Source: RPQJ01 sp963698735 (lineage in GTDB: Bacteria; Pseudomonadota; Gammaproteobacteria; Steroidobacterales; Steroidobacteraceae). From it: DNA of 64,000 nucleotides. Each line of letters begins with the position of its first letter. The stretch's first letter is position 1. Position numbers and translations under genes: made by a program. A model generated the notes under the pieces. That model ran no database searches. It saw only the letters and a list, made by a program, of their open reading frames with translations, and was not told the origin of the DNA. Shown piece after piece: positions 17,456-26,811 of the stretch. The stretch spans positions 62,001-126,000 of the forward strand of contig CAVOSA010000028.1 in assembly GCA_963698735.1 (NCBI GenBank), given 5' to 3'.

Positions 17456-19003
17456 TCAATATTCCGCGTCGAGCAGCATGCGGCGGAATGCCGACACCGC
17501 CGGTGACGGCGCCGCGCTGGCGTCCGCCTCGTAGTCCGGATCGGCCTCACCCTGCTGCGTCGATGCGGCAATCGCCAGCTCGCGTTCGAGCTGCACTCGC
17601 ATCAGGCTGCGCGCGCTTTCGGCGCTGGCCAATGCCTGCGGGCCGGCAGCAGGCGCCGCGTACTCGAACTGCTGCACGCGGCTGCGGCCGGCGCCGGCTG
17701 GCAGTACCTGCAGGATGGACAAGGCGCCCGGACGCTGCTCGACGAGCATGTTGGGCCGCAGGAATTGTCGACGCCATGGACTGGTCGTTGCGCCGGGCGG
17801 GCGCGATTCGAGCAGCTGCATCATGACGATCTTCCAGTCCGCCTCGACCGGCAACGGCAAGCCTGCGGAATCCGGCACCGGCAGGCAATCGCCGACATCG
17901 CGGAGACCTGCAAGGTCCGGCTCCGGCCAAGGGCGAGCCGCACCCGGCGATCTTACGAAGATCAGTCCACGCGAACGGTACACCTCGAACTCCAGCAGCC
18001 CCGCGCCTTCAGGCGGCTGGACAGAACGGCCGTCGAGCCCGTAGGAGAGGCCATGCAGTTCGCAGGCGATGCAGCCATCGGCGAACCGCCCGCGGCGCGT
18101 CGATACGAGTGCGTGCGGCAGGCTGCGGCAGGCGTTGCGAAATGCCCGCACCGCGCCTGCGGCGTCCCGCACGACAAGTACGCGGGTGTCGGCGAGATCG
18201 AACGCGGCGTAGTCGCCGCTCCCGGGAACCTCCTGCTCATGGCCGGCGAACTGCCAGGCGCCGCGAAAGAACCTTTCCCGCTCCTCGAGCGGGTCGCCGT
18301 GCATCCCGCGCGTCACGCCGCGTGCGCCGGCGCCTTCGTCCAGCGAGGCAAACTCGCGCGGAAACACTGAACGCAAATACGCCATGCAGCGGCGCCGGGC
18401 GAGTGCACGGTCGATGCTGGCCTCTTCCTCGAAGGCGAATCCCTGCCACAGCATTTCGAGCACGCCGATCAGCCCCAGGGCCACGGCTTCGCTGTCCAGG
18501 TGACGCCGCCCGCTCGACTCAATCATGCGCTCGATCAGGTCGTGTACGAGCGCGGCGAAATTCGCGTCTTTCTGTCCGCAAATGGCCAGGTATTCCTGGC
18601 GTGCACTCGCCTCGCCCCAGAACGCGTACCAGACTGCAACTTTGCGCGGGCTGGCGATTTCCGGGGCGAGATACAAGTCGACCAGGCGCTGCAGCGCGAG
18701 CGCGGGTTGTCCGCGCAGGGCCGCGACCGGGGTCACGACACGATCCTCGAATTCGGTGGCGAGAAATTGCAGCGACGCGACCAGCATCGCTGCCTTGGAC
18801 CGGAAATAGAACCGCACGATGCCGGGCGACAGCTTCGCGATCGCCACGACCCTGGCCACGGTGGTGCCGGTCGGGCCATAGAGATGCAGCGCGGTGATGC
18901 AGGCGTCGATCAGGCGCTGGCGCTGCCGGACCGGCAGCGGTTGACGGAGCACCTCCTGGCTGGCGGTCACCGTCTTCTTGTTCTTTTTCGCACTGCGACT
19001 CAT
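17456..19003 (-). CDS. TetR/BetI-like regulator fused to a degenerate Rieske oxygenase domain
   Basis: A 515-residue protein, more than twice the usual TetR length. Start ATG 19003 (MSRSAKKNKKTVTASQ). Residues ~28-215 are TetR: LIDACITALHLYGPTGTTVA, VVAIAKLSPGIVRFYFRSKA (DNA-binding), then a BetI-like ligand domain (VAVWYAFWGEASARQEYL). Residues ~232-500 match a Rieske oxygenase (FFRGAWQFAGHEQEVPGSGD, VRAFRNACRSLPHA, CIACELHGLSYGLDG, VEADWKIVMMQLLESR). One Rieske histidine is Ser294 (Cys292, Cys314, His317 remain), and both mononuclear iron histidines are lost (Arg401 and Thr406 by alignment with His208/His213 of the neighbour). It is therefore probably not an oxygenase but a sensor. The reading frame is open with no frameshift. 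It converges on the intact oxygenase gene. Confidence 0.85.
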   Translation of the reverse strand: MSRSAKKNKKTVTASQEVLRQPLPVRQRQRLIDACITALHLYGPTGTTVARVVAIAKLSPGIVRFYFRSKAAMLVASLQFLATEFEDRVVTPVAALRGQPALALQRLVDLYLAPEIASPRKVAVWYAFWGEASARQEYLAICGQKDANFAALVHDLIERMIESSGRRHLDSEAVALGLIGVLEMLWQGFAFEEEASIDRALARRRCMAYLRSVFPREFASLDEGAGARGVTRGMHGDPLEERERFFRGAWQFAGHEQEVPGSGDYAAFDLADTRVLVVRDAAGAVRAFRNACRSLPHALVSTRRGRFADGCIACELHGLSYGLDGRSVQPPEGAGLLEFEVYRSRGLIFVRSPGAARPWPEPDLAGLRDVGDCLPVPDSAGLPLPVEADWKIVMMQLLESRPPGATTSPWRRQFLRPNMLVEQRPGALSILQVLPAGAGRSRVQQFEYAAPAAGPQALASAESARSLMRVQLERELAIAASTQQGEADPDYEADASAAPSPAVSAFRRMLLDAEY

Positions 19004-19094
19004 TGCGAACCTGCCACTGCTGGACCTACGACCACAGGCAGGCGCCGGACGACGCCGTGGCTCGTCGCCAACCGCTCCGAGCGCGGCATGAAGC

Positions 19095-20237
19095 TCACGA
19101 GCCGGTCGTGATCCGTGTCCATACCCTGGTTCGTACACGTTGCGTCGCCATGTCCATCTCTTCGGTCGTGTACAGGCGCGCCTTGACGCTCTCGTTTGGA
19201 TAGATGGCCGGGTCGTTCAGGATCTCGGGCCGCACCAGTGCGTTGGCGGCACGGTTGCTGTTGCCGTAGTAGATCTCGTTGGTGATTTCCGCGATGACGT
19301 CCGGCTGCAGGATGAAGTTCAGGAACTTGTGCGCGGCCTCGGGGTGCGGCGCGTCAACCGGAACGAGCAGCGAAGAAAACGTCAGGTTCGCGCCTTCCCG
19401 CGGGATCGTGAACGCCAGCTTCACATTGGTGCCCGCCTCCCGCGCGCGCGCCATGATGTTCGCGTAGTCGCTGGACCAGGACATGGCGATGCAGAGGTCG
19501 CGATCGGCGAGCGAGTTCATGTACTCGACGGAATCGAACTTGCGGATGTATGGCCGCACTCGCGCCAGCATCTTCTGCACCGCCTCGAAATCCTCGCGCT
19601 TGCGGCTGTTGGGGTCGAGTCCCAGGTACACCAGCCCGAGCTGCATCGTGTCGTCGGGCGAGTCGAGCAGCGATACGCCGCAATCCGCGAAGCGGCGCAC
19701 GACGTCAGGGTTGAAGATCATGTCGAGGCTGTCGAGCGGCGCGTTCGGCATGCGTGCCCGGATCATGTCGACGTTGTAGGCGAAGCCGTTGATCGCATGC
19801 AGGTAAGGGACCGCGTGCGCGTTGCCCGGGTCGGCCGGCAACTGCAGCGCCAGCACCTTCGGGTCGAGGTTCTTCCAGTTCGGCAGCTTGCTCTTGTCGA
19901 GCGGGCGATAGACGCCTGCCTTGATCTGACGGCTGAAGAAGTTGGTCGACGCACTCACCACGTCATAACCGGACCCTCCCGCCAGCAGCTTCGCCTCCAT
20001 CGTCTCCTCGGCATCATAGGTGTCGTAGACCACCTTGATGCCCGTCTGGCGCTCGAACCGCTGCAGCGTCCGGGTGCCGATGAAGTCCGCCCAGTTGTAG
20101 ATGTTCAGGCGCTTTTCCTCGGCCTGTGCCGTGCCGAGGAACCCCAGGAGCAGCACGCACGCGATGGCTCCGCACGCTACGTGGTGGAACCCTCCGGCCT
20201 GCGGGCCCCGCCGGCCACGTGAAGCGATCGCCATCAA
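19095..20237 (-). CDS. Polyamine-type ABC transporter substrate-binding protein (PotD/PotF-like)
   Basis: A 380-residue periplasmic protein. The signal peptide (IACVLLLGFLGTAQAEE) is followed by RLNIYNWADFIG, the hallmark start of spermidine/putrescine-binding proteins, then VVYDTYDAEETMEAKLLAG and GYDVVSASTNFFSRQIKAG. No Pot-type permeases or ATPase are adjacent, so it is an orphan binding protein in this window. It lies 91 bases downstream of the TetR-Rieske fusion start and upstream of it in transcription, so both could be on one leftward transcript. Ligands may be polyamines or another amine; the amine-rich context makes either plausible. Confidence 0.85.
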   Translation of the reverse strand: MMAIASRGRRGPQAGGFHHVACGAIACVLLLGFLGTAQAEEKRLNIYNWADFIGTRTLQRFERQTGIKVVYDTYDAEETMEAKLLAGGSGYDVVSASTNFFSRQIKAGVYRPLDKSKLPNWKNLDPKVLALQLPADPGNAHAVPYLHAINGFAYNVDMIRARMPNAPLDSLDMIFNPDVVRRFADCGVSLLDSPDDTMQLGLVYLGLDPNSRKREDFEAVQKMLARVRPYIRKFDSVEYMNSLADRDLCIAMSWSSDYANIMARAREAGTNVKLAFTIPREGANLTFSSLLVPVDAPHPEAAHKFLNFILQPDVIAEITNEIYYGNSNRAANALVRPEILNDPAIYPNESVKARLYTTEEMDMATQRVRTRVWTRITTGS

Positions 20238-20398
20238 GAACCGTCCGTTGCGTCCGCGGAAATCGAGGCTGCGGAGAATGGATGATCACGCCGGAGATCG
20301 CAACGGATGGCCGCGTGCCGCCGGGACTGCAGCCGGGTCGCGGTGCACGGCCTGCGCTAGACTGCGCCCCGACTCACTAAAAGAACCCACGGTGCCGA

Positions 20399-21838
20399 AT
20401 GGACAAGGGTCGCCTGCTCGAGCAGCACACCATCGACTACATCCCGCTCACCGAACGGCGGGGCAAGGTCTGGCACCTGTGGCCGATCTGGTTTGCGGGC
20501 GATGCGCACCTCGCGACGCTCGCCGTCGGCGTCATCGGACTCGCCCTCGGGGCCAACCTGCTGTGGACGACGCTCGCCGTCGTCGGGGGCTGCGCGCTCG
20601 GCACGGTCTTCATGGCCTTCCACTCGACGCAGGGGCCGCAGCTCGGGCTGCCGCAGCTGATCCAGTCGCGGCCACAGTTCGGCTACTACGGCGCCCTGCT
20701 GGTGTGGGTCGTCGCACTGGTGGCCTACATCGGCTACAACGCCTTCAACCAGGTGCTCGTGTCCGGCGCGGTCCGCCAGCTGGCCGGGCGCGAGGTCGCC
20801 AGCGACCCGGTCGTGATGGTCGCCTTTGCGCTGCTGGCCGCGGCGATCGCGGCGGTCGGCTACCACTGGATCCACCGGGCGCAGCGCTGGGTCGCGTACG
20901 TCACGATCGCAATGCTGCTGGTCTTCACTGCAGGTGCGGGCAAGGCCCTGCACCTGCCGGATGACGCGTGGCTGCTCGGCGAGTTTCCGGCCATTCCGTT
21001 CCTGGTGCAGTTCTTCGCGGCAGCGGCCTATCAGTTGAGCTGGTCAATCTACGTCTCTGACTACTCGCGCTACCTGCCTCCGGATGTCAGCGTTCGCTCA
21101 TCGTTCTTCTGGACCAGCATTGGCGCTTTCATCGGCGGCGTGTGGATGATGCTGGTCGGCACGCTGGCGGCCGCGTTCAGCCCGCAGGCTGAGATTCCGG
21201 CCGCCTTGCAGGCCGCCGGTGACGCCGTCTGGCCTGGTCTCGGCACGGCACTGCTCGCGGTCGCGGTGCTGGGGCTGCTGACGATCACCACGCTGAACTT
21301 CTACGGCGCCTCGCTCACCCTGCTGAGCATCGCCGACTGCTTTCGCCGCACCCGTGCCGGGGCGCAGGCTCGCATCGTCAGCCTGGCGGTCGCGGTTGCC
21401 CTCGCGTGCACGATCGCGATCGCGGCATCTGCCGATTTCGTCCACCGGTTCGAGGACCTGCTCGCCGTCCTGCTCTACCTGTTCACGCCGTGGACGGCGA
21501 TCAATCTCGTCGACTACTTCTGGGTGCGCAAGGGTCATTACTCGGTGCGCGAAATCTTCAATCCCGACGGCCTCTACGGCAAGTGGAACTGGCGCGGGCT
21601 GCTGGCCTACGCGGTCGGCTTCGCGGCAATGATCCCGTTCTTCAGCACCGGGCTGTACACCGGACCCATCGCGCACATGCTGGGCGGCGCGGACGTCTCC
21701 ATGCTCGTGGGATTGCCGGTGTCGACGCTCGTCTATCTCCGGGCCTGTCGGGACTTCGATGCGGCAGGTGAACTGCTGGCCGTGCAGCGTGCCGACGCGG
21801 GCCTTGACTCGGGGCTGCCGCCCGCACGGCACGGGTAG
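20399..21838 (+). CDS. NCS1-family permease (cytosine/purine/allantoin transporter type)
   Basis: A 479-residue integral membrane protein with about 12 hydrophobic segments. The N-terminal DYIPLTERRGKVWHLWPIWFAG is characteristic of NCS1 (purine-cytosine permease) carriers; further family segments are FHSTQGPQLGLPQLIQSRPQFGYYG and YLFTPWTAINLVDYFWVRKGHYS. NCS1 carriers import nucleobases, hydantoins, allantoin or related small nitrogen compounds with H+ or Na+. It is divergent from the PotF-like gene (161-base gap) and 108 bases ahead of the betaine importer genes. Given the context, a nitrogenous osmolyte could be the substrate, but this is not shown. Confidence 0.85.
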   Translation: MDKGRLLEQHTIDYIPLTERRGKVWHLWPIWFAGDAHLATLAVGVIGLALGANLLWTTLAVVGGCALGTVFMAFHSTQGPQLGLPQLIQSRPQFGYYGALLVWVVALVAYIGYNAFNQVLVSGAVRQLAGREVASDPVVMVAFALLAAAIAAVGYHWIHRAQRWVAYVTIAMLLVFTAGAGKALHLPDDAWLLGEFPAIPFLVQFFAAAAYQLSWSIYVSDYSRYLPPDVSVRSSFFWTSIGAFIGGVWMMLVGTLAAAFSPQAEIPAALQAAGDAVWPGLGTALLAVAVLGLLTITTLNFYGASLTLLSIADCFRRTRAGAQARIVSLAVAVALACTIAIAASADFVHRFEDLLAVLLYLFTPWTAINLVDYFWVRKGHYSVREIFNPDGLYGKWNWRGLLAYAVGFAAMIPFFSTGLYTGPIAHMLGGADVSMLVGLPVSTLVYLRACRDFDAAGELLAVQRADAGLDSGLPPARHG

Positions 21839-21946
21839 GACGCGGGACTTGGCAGCACCGGCAGCGCTGCCGGGCTTGACGGCCGGAGCGACTCCCGTAC
21901 AACGTGGGTACGGTCGTGGCACCGATCCACGTTGCGGAGAGACTGG

Positions 21947-22885
21947 TTGGCTCGGCTCCTGCAGGCATTCGCACTCGCCGCACTGCTGCTCGCGGACGCA
22001 GGCACGTCGGTTGCTGCATCGCCAGCCACGCCGGTGGTGGTCTCGTCGAAGCTGTCGAGCGAGTCGGCGATGATCGGCCAGATGATTCGCCTGCTGCTGG
22101 AGGCCAATCGCATCCCGACGGTGGATCGCATGGCCCTGGGCGCGACACCTATCGTGCGCAAGGCGCTGCTCGCCGGCGAGATCGACATCTATGTCGAGTA
22201 CACGGGTAACGCCGGGTTTTTCTTCAACCGACCGAACGATCCGGTCTGGAAGGACCTGCAGCGTGGCTATGCAGCCGGCGCGGAACTCGACTACGACGCC
22301 AATCGCATCGTCTGGCTGACACCGGCTCCGGCCAGCAACGCATGGGCGCTTGCCGTACGTCGTGATGTCGCACAGACGCAGCGGCTCAGGACCATGAGCG
22401 ATTTCGCCCGCTGGGTGCGCGAGGGCGGCGCGGTCAAGCTGGCCTGCTCGGCGGAGTTCGCCAACGCCGGCACGCTGCGCTCGCTCGAGCAGACCTACGA
22501 TTTCCACCTCGAGCCGCGGCAGAAGATCGTGCTTGCCGGCGGCGAAACCGCGGCGACGATCGGCGCAGCCGCGGCTCGCACCAATGGGATCAACACCGCG
22601 ATGGTGTACGGCACGGACGGCGGCATCGTTGCGGCGGACCTCGTGGTCCTCGAAGACGACAAGCGGGACCAGCCGGTCTATGCTCCGGTGCCGATCATCC
22701 GCGAGTCCGTGCTGAAGGCGCACCCGGAGATAGGCGGCATCGTCAGGGCGCTGATGGAGAGCCTCGACCGCGAGACATTGCAGACGCTCAATGCACGCAT
22801 GCAGATCGACGGCGAGTCGGGCGAAGCAGTGGCCACCGATTACCTGAAGTCAAAAGGATTTGTGCGCCTGGCCACCGACCGCTGA
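21947..22885 (+). CDS. Glycine betaine/choline-type ABC substrate-binding protein (OpuC/OsmX family)
   Basis: A periplasmic binding protein of about 312 residues. I place the start at TTG 21947, five bases after GGAGAG, which gives a signal peptide ending near ADAGTSVAAS; TTG 21932 is an alternative. PVVVSSKLSSESAMIGQMI matches OpuCC/OsmX N-termini, and YVEYTGNAGFFF is the conserved betaine-type segment (normally EYTGT). It heads a four-gene importer: binding protein, permease, ATPase, permease, as in YehZYXW and OsmXVWY. Ligand is likely glycine betaine, choline, carnitine or a related compound feeding the catabolic genes. Confidence 0.88.
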   Translation: MARLLQAFALAALLLADAGTSVAASPATPVVVSSKLSSESAMIGQMIRLLLEANRIPTVDRMALGATPIVRKALLAGEIDIYVEYTGNAGFFFNRPNDPVWKDLQRGYAAGAELDYDANRIVWLTPAPASNAWALAVRRDVAQTQRLRTMSDFARWVREGGAVKLACSAEFANAGTLRSLEQTYDFHLEPRQKIVLAGGETAATIGAAAARTNGINTAMVYGTDGGIVAADLVVLEDDKRDQPVYAPVPIIRESVLKAHPEIGGIVRALMESLDRETLQTLNARMQIDGESGEAVATDYLKSKGFVRLATDR

Positions 22886-22904
22886 GCCGAGGAGACCGCT
22901 GGGA

Positions 22905-24053
22905 ATGCAACGCATCGATCGCCTTGGCGTGCTGTTGAGCCTGGCAGGCGTCCTCGCACTCGCCTTCCTGCCGCTCGTGGTCTTCAAGGCGAACCGCATC
23001 GTGCCTGGCGAGCCGCGTGCACTGCTCGAGGTACTGCCGTCCTGGGCGGCAATGGTGTTCTACGGCGTTCTCGCCGCTGCGGCGGTGGTTGCATTGAGCG
23101 TTGCGAATCCACGCACGCGGCTGATTGCGGCCCTCACCGGCATCGTGGTCGTCGTGGTCAGCGTGGCTGCCGCGGCGAATGCACTTACGCCAGAGGGCAA
23201 TCGCGTCGTGCGCGTCGCGCCCGGCGCGGCATTCTGGGTAGTCATGATCGCGCTCGGCCTGCTCGCGACCGACGCTTTGACGCGGCTGCGTCCCGGGCCA
23301 CTGCTTCGTGTCCTCACGCTCGTCGCGTTCCTGGCAGCCGTCCTGGCGGCGCTTGGTTCTGGATTCTTCGACGATCTCTCGATCATGCGCGAGTACGCCG
23401 TCAACGCGACGCGCTTTGCCCGCGAGGCGCGTCAACACCTGATGCTCGCGCTGGGATCACTCGCCGGGGCGGCAATCGTCGCGTTGCCGCTCGGCGTGAT
23501 CTGTCACCGCCAGCCGCGCCTGCAGGCTGCGGTTCTCGGCACGCTCAACTTCGTCCAGACGATTCCATCGATCGCGCTTTTCGGCATCCTGATGGCGCCA
23601 CTGGCGGCGCTGGCCGCCGCGCTGCCGGCACTGGCAGCCATCGGCGTCAGCGGCATCGGCACGGCGCCCGCGGTGATTGCGCTGTTCCTGTACTCGCTGT
23701 TGCCGATCGTCGCCAACACGGTCATCGGGCTCGCGCGGGTCGATGCCGCCGCAGTGGACGCGGCGCACGGCATGGGCCTGACGGACTGGCAGACCCTGCG
23801 GCAAGTGGAGCTGCCCCTCGCGCTGCCGACGATCCTGACCGGCATCCGCATCGTGCTGGTGCAGAACATCGGTCTCGTCACCATTGCGGCGCTGATCGGC
23901 GGCGGCGGCTTCGGCGCATTCGTGTTCCAGGGCATCGGGCAGACGGCCATCGACCTGGTCCTGCTCGGCGCGATACCGACGGTCGTGCTCGCCTTCTCCG
24001 CCGCGGTCGTGCTCGACGCACTGACCGACCTGACGCGTCGCGTGCCGCAGTGA
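22905..24053 (+). CDS. ABC transporter permease, OpuC/YehY-like with extended N-terminus
   Basis: The start MQRIDRLGVLLSLAG at ATG 22905 gives a 382-residue protein. The N-terminal ~180 residues contain about five extra membrane segments, as in YehY. The C-terminal half is the BPD permease domain: LGTLNFVQTIPSIALFGILM, then the EAA-type loop VDAAAVDAAHGMGLTDWQTLRQVELPLALPTILTGIR that contacts the ATPase (numbering not shown). It follows the binding-protein gene by 19 bases and overlaps the ATPase start (GTGA). Confidence 0.87.
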   Translation: MQRIDRLGVLLSLAGVLALAFLPLVVFKANRIVPGEPRALLEVLPSWAAMVFYGVLAAAAVVALSVANPRTRLIAALTGIVVVVVSVAAAANALTPEGNRVVRVAPGAAFWVVMIALGLLATDALTRLRPGPLLRVLTLVAFLAAVLAALGSGFFDDLSIMREYAVNATRFAREARQHLMLALGSLAGAAIVALPLGVICHRQPRLQAAVLGTLNFVQTIPSIALFGILMAPLAALAAALPALAAIGVSGIGTAPAVIALFLYSLLPIVANTVIGLARVDAAAVDAAHGMGLTDWQTLRQVELPLALPTILTGIRIVLVQNIGLVTIAALIGGGGFGAFVFQGIGQTAIDLVLLGAIPTVVLAFSAAVVLDALTDLTRRVPQ

Positions 24054-24989
24054 TCACGCTCGAACGCCTCAGCAAGCGGTATGGCGACTCCACCGTCGTG
24101 GATGACGTGTCGATGGTGGTCGCAGCCGCGCACGATCACGACGATTGTCGGCACGTCCGGCTCCGGCAAATCGACCGTGCTGCGGATGATCAACCGCCTG
24201 GTCGAACCGACTTCCGGTCGCGTGCTGATCGACGGCAACGACACTGCCGCGGAACCGCCACACCTGCTGCGCCGCCGCATCGGCTACGCGATCCAGGGCC
24301 TGGGGCTGTTTCCACACCGGACCGTGGCGGACAACATCGCGACGGTACCCAGGCTCCTCGGCTGGGACGAGCAGCAGGTACGGATGCGCGTCGCTGAATT
24401 GCTCGCCGTGTTCCAGCTCGATCCGGGCGAATACGGCGCCAAGTTTCCGCATGAGCTTTCGGGCGGCCAGCAGCAGCGCGTCGGCGTCGCTCGCGCGCTC
24501 GCGGCCAGGCCGAACCTGCTGCTGATGGACGAGCCGTTCGGCGCGCTCGATCCGATCATCCGCAGCAAAGCCCAGGATGACCTGCTCGACGTCCAACGAC
24601 GCTTCGGGACCACGATCATCCTGGTCACGCACGACATGGATGAAGCCTTCCGGCTCGGTGACCGCGTGGCGGTAATGAGCCAGGGACGACTGCTGCAGCA
24701 CGACCGCCCGGAGGCCCTGATTACCAGGCCGGCCGATCCGTTCGTCTCGCAGCTGATCGGGTCGGGCGACAAGTCGCTGCGCCTGCTGTCGCTGACGACC
24801 GCTGGCGAGGCCATTGAACCTGGCAGCGCCGAGGGACCCACGGTTTCGGCTGCAGTGTCCTTGCGTGACGTGCTGGCCGAACTCGTGTGGAACGGCGCAT
24901 CCAGCGCGAACGTTACCGGCCCGGACGGCACGATCATCGGCCATCTTCGGCTCGCATCGATCCTGGCGCGCGGACGACAGGCTTCATGA
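24050..24989 (+). CDS. ABC transporter ATPase, OpuCA/YehX-like, interrupted by a +1 frameshift
   Basis: The gene starts at GTG 24050 (MITLERLSKRYGDSTVVDDV) in one frame and continues from about 24123 in another (TITTIVGTSGSGKSTVLRM, Walker A). Removing one base near 24122 joins them as DDVSMVVQPRTITTIVG and yields about 312 residues, normal for the family. Signature LSGGQQQRVGVARAL, Walker B LLLMDEPFGALDP and H-loop VTHDMDEA are all intact, and a partial CBS-like segment (SLRDVLAEL...GTIIGHLRLASIL) ends the protein. Downstream translation could restart, but the part before Walker A would be missing. Either a recent mutation or a sequencing error. Confidence 0.85.
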
Positions 24990-25723
24990 AGCCTGTCGCA
25001 GTCGCTGCGCGGCTCGCCGTCCTCGGCGTGCTGGTGGCCTTTCTCGTCGCGCCGCAGGGCTTTGCGCCGTTGTTCGCGCCGCTCAACGACTACGGCGCGC
25101 CAGCGATTTACGACCAGGGTGACCTGCTGTCGCTCGCCCTCTCCCACCTCGTCACTGTGCTCGTGGCCGCCGCGGCCAGCACACTGGTCGCCGTCGCCCT
25201 CGGCATCTTCGTGACGCGGCCGGCCGGCGCCCAGTTCCTGCCACTGTCGCGCACGCTCGTGAACATCGGCCAGACGTTTCCGCCGGTCGCCGTCCTCGCC
25301 GTCGCAGTGCCGCTCGTCGGGTTCGGCCAGAAGCCAACCCTGATCGCGTTGTTCGCCTACGGATTGCTGCCGATTTTCGAGAACACGATCGCGGGCCTGG
25401 AGAGCTGCCCGAAGCCAGTGCTCGAGGCCGCGGACGGCATGGGGCTGAGCCCCTGGCAGCGCCTGATGCAGGTCGAACTGCCGCTCGCGATGCCGCTGAT
25501 CCTGGAGGGCGTTCGTCTGTCGCTGGTCATCAACGTCGGCACCGCGACCATCGGCTCGACCGTCGCGGCCAAGGGCCTGGGCGAGGTCATCATCGCCGGA
25601 CTGCTCTCCAACAACACGGCGTTCGTGCTGCAGGGCGGCCTCGTGACCGGCCTGATGGCGATCCTGCTGTACGACGGCATGCGGTTGCTGGAGCGGCGCT
25701 TCGTGCCGACTGCACGCACCTGA
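24986..25723 (+). CDS. ABC transporter permease, OpuC/YehW-like
   Basis: ATG 24986 overlaps the ATPase stop (ATGA), giving a 245-residue protein MKPVAVAARLAVLGVLVAFL. It has about five to six membrane segments, with NIGQTFPPVAVLAVAVPLVG and the EAA loop VLEAADGMGLSPWQRLMQVELP, matching the second permease of OpuC/Yeh-type betaine importers. It ends the four-gene transporter unit. Confidence 0.88.
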   Translation: MKPVAVAARLAVLGVLVAFLVAPQGFAPLFAPLNDYGAPAIYDQGDLLSLALSHLVTVLVAAAASTLVAVALGIFVTRPAGAQFLPLSRTLVNIGQTFPPVAVLAVAVPLVGFGQKPTLIALFAYGLLPIFENTIAGLESCPKPVLEAADGMGLSPWQRLMQVELPLAMPLILEGVRLSLVINVGTATIGSTVAAKGLGEVIIAGLLSNNTAFVLQGGLVTGLMAILLYDGMRLLERRFVPTART

Positions 25724-25796
25724 ACGCAGTCGGACTTTCGCGCGAAGGCCGCTTTGCTAATATTCGGCCGCCGTTACCTCGCCCCGACCAGGCCCG

Positions 25797-26738
25797 ATGA
25801 GCGTACCCCGATCGTCCGATGCAGCGTCGCGTGACACCGTAGCGCCGGTGCCCGCCGTCGAGTGGCCGACCCTCGCCCTGGTCGCGATCGTCTATGGCGG
25901 CTGGCTGGCGCTCACGCTCCAGTACGGCGACTGGCCACTGTGGGCGCTTGCGCCTTGCATCGCCGTGCTGCTCACGTTTCACAGCTCGCTGCAGCACGAG
26001 ATCCTGCACGGGCATCCCACGCGATCGGTCGCCGTCAACCGCCTGTTCGGCATGTGGCCCCTGTCGCTGTGGATTCCCTACGATCGTTTCCGCGCGCTGC
26101 ACCTCACCCACCACGTCAACGAGCGCCTGACCGACCCGATCGACGACCCGGAATCCAGTTACTGGACGCCCGAAACCTGGCAGCGTCTTTCGGCATTCCA
26201 GCGCCGCATGATCGCGCTGCAGTTGACGCTCGCCGGTCGCGTGCTGATCGGTTCCTGGTGGCGGATCGGGCATTTCCTGGCGCACGAGGCACAGGCGTTC
26301 GCGCGCAACGAGCCCGGTGTCCGCGCCACGTGGACAGCGCACCTGGTCCTGTGCGTGCCGGTCGTCTACTGGGTCACCGTCGTCTGCGGCATCCCCTTCT
26401 GGCTGTACGTCGTCGCGATGGTTGTTCCGGGCAACGGCATCCTGCTGATCCGTTCCTTTGCCGAACATCGGGCGCGCGCCGACGTGCCCGAACGCACGAC
26501 GACGGTCGAGGGCTCGTGGGTCCTGGGGCCGCTGTTCCTGTTCAATAACCTGCACTCGCTGCACCATGCAGAACCCGGACTGCCCTGGTATCGCTACAAC
26601 TCACGTTACCGGGCGCGACGCGAACACCTGCTCGCCGAAAACGGCAACCAGGTCTACTCGACGTACTTCGACGTTGCGCGGCGCTTCCTGTTCCGGCAAC
26701 ACGACCAGCCGGAGCACCCGACGGTGCGCGCGCCGTAA
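25797..26738 (+). CDS. Membrane fatty-acid-desaturase-superfamily protein
   Basis: A 313-residue integral membrane diiron protein. Histidine clusters are HSSLQHEILHGHP (about residues 62-74), HLTHHVNE (about 102-109) and NNLHSLHHAEPG (about 250-261), the classic HxxxH, HxxHH, HxxHH set. Hydrophobic stretches flank them. Members desaturate or hydroxylate acyl chains, carotenoids or other hydrophobic substrates. It is 73 bases downstream of the betaine importer and may be co-transcribed, but the substrate cannot be told from sequence. Confidence 0.82.
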   Translation: MSVPRSSDAASRDTVAPVPAVEWPTLALVAIVYGGWLALTLQYGDWPLWALAPCIAVLLTFHSSLQHEILHGHPTRSVAVNRLFGMWPLSLWIPYDRFRALHLTHHVNERLTDPIDDPESSYWTPETWQRLSAFQRRMIALQLTLAGRVLIGSWWRIGHFLAHEAQAFARNEPGVRATWTAHLVLCVPVVYWVTVVCGIPFWLYVVAMVVPGNGILLIRSFAEHRARADVPERTTTVEGSWVLGPLFLFNNLHSLHHAEPGLPWYRYNSRYRARREHLLAENGNQVYSTYFDVARRFLFRQHDQPEHPTVRAP

Positions 26739-26811
26739 CGGCGCGCGGCCTGGACCGCCACCGCCTAACTGCCGCTGTAAGCCTGCAGCGTGGGAACACC
26801 CCGCGCCGCAC

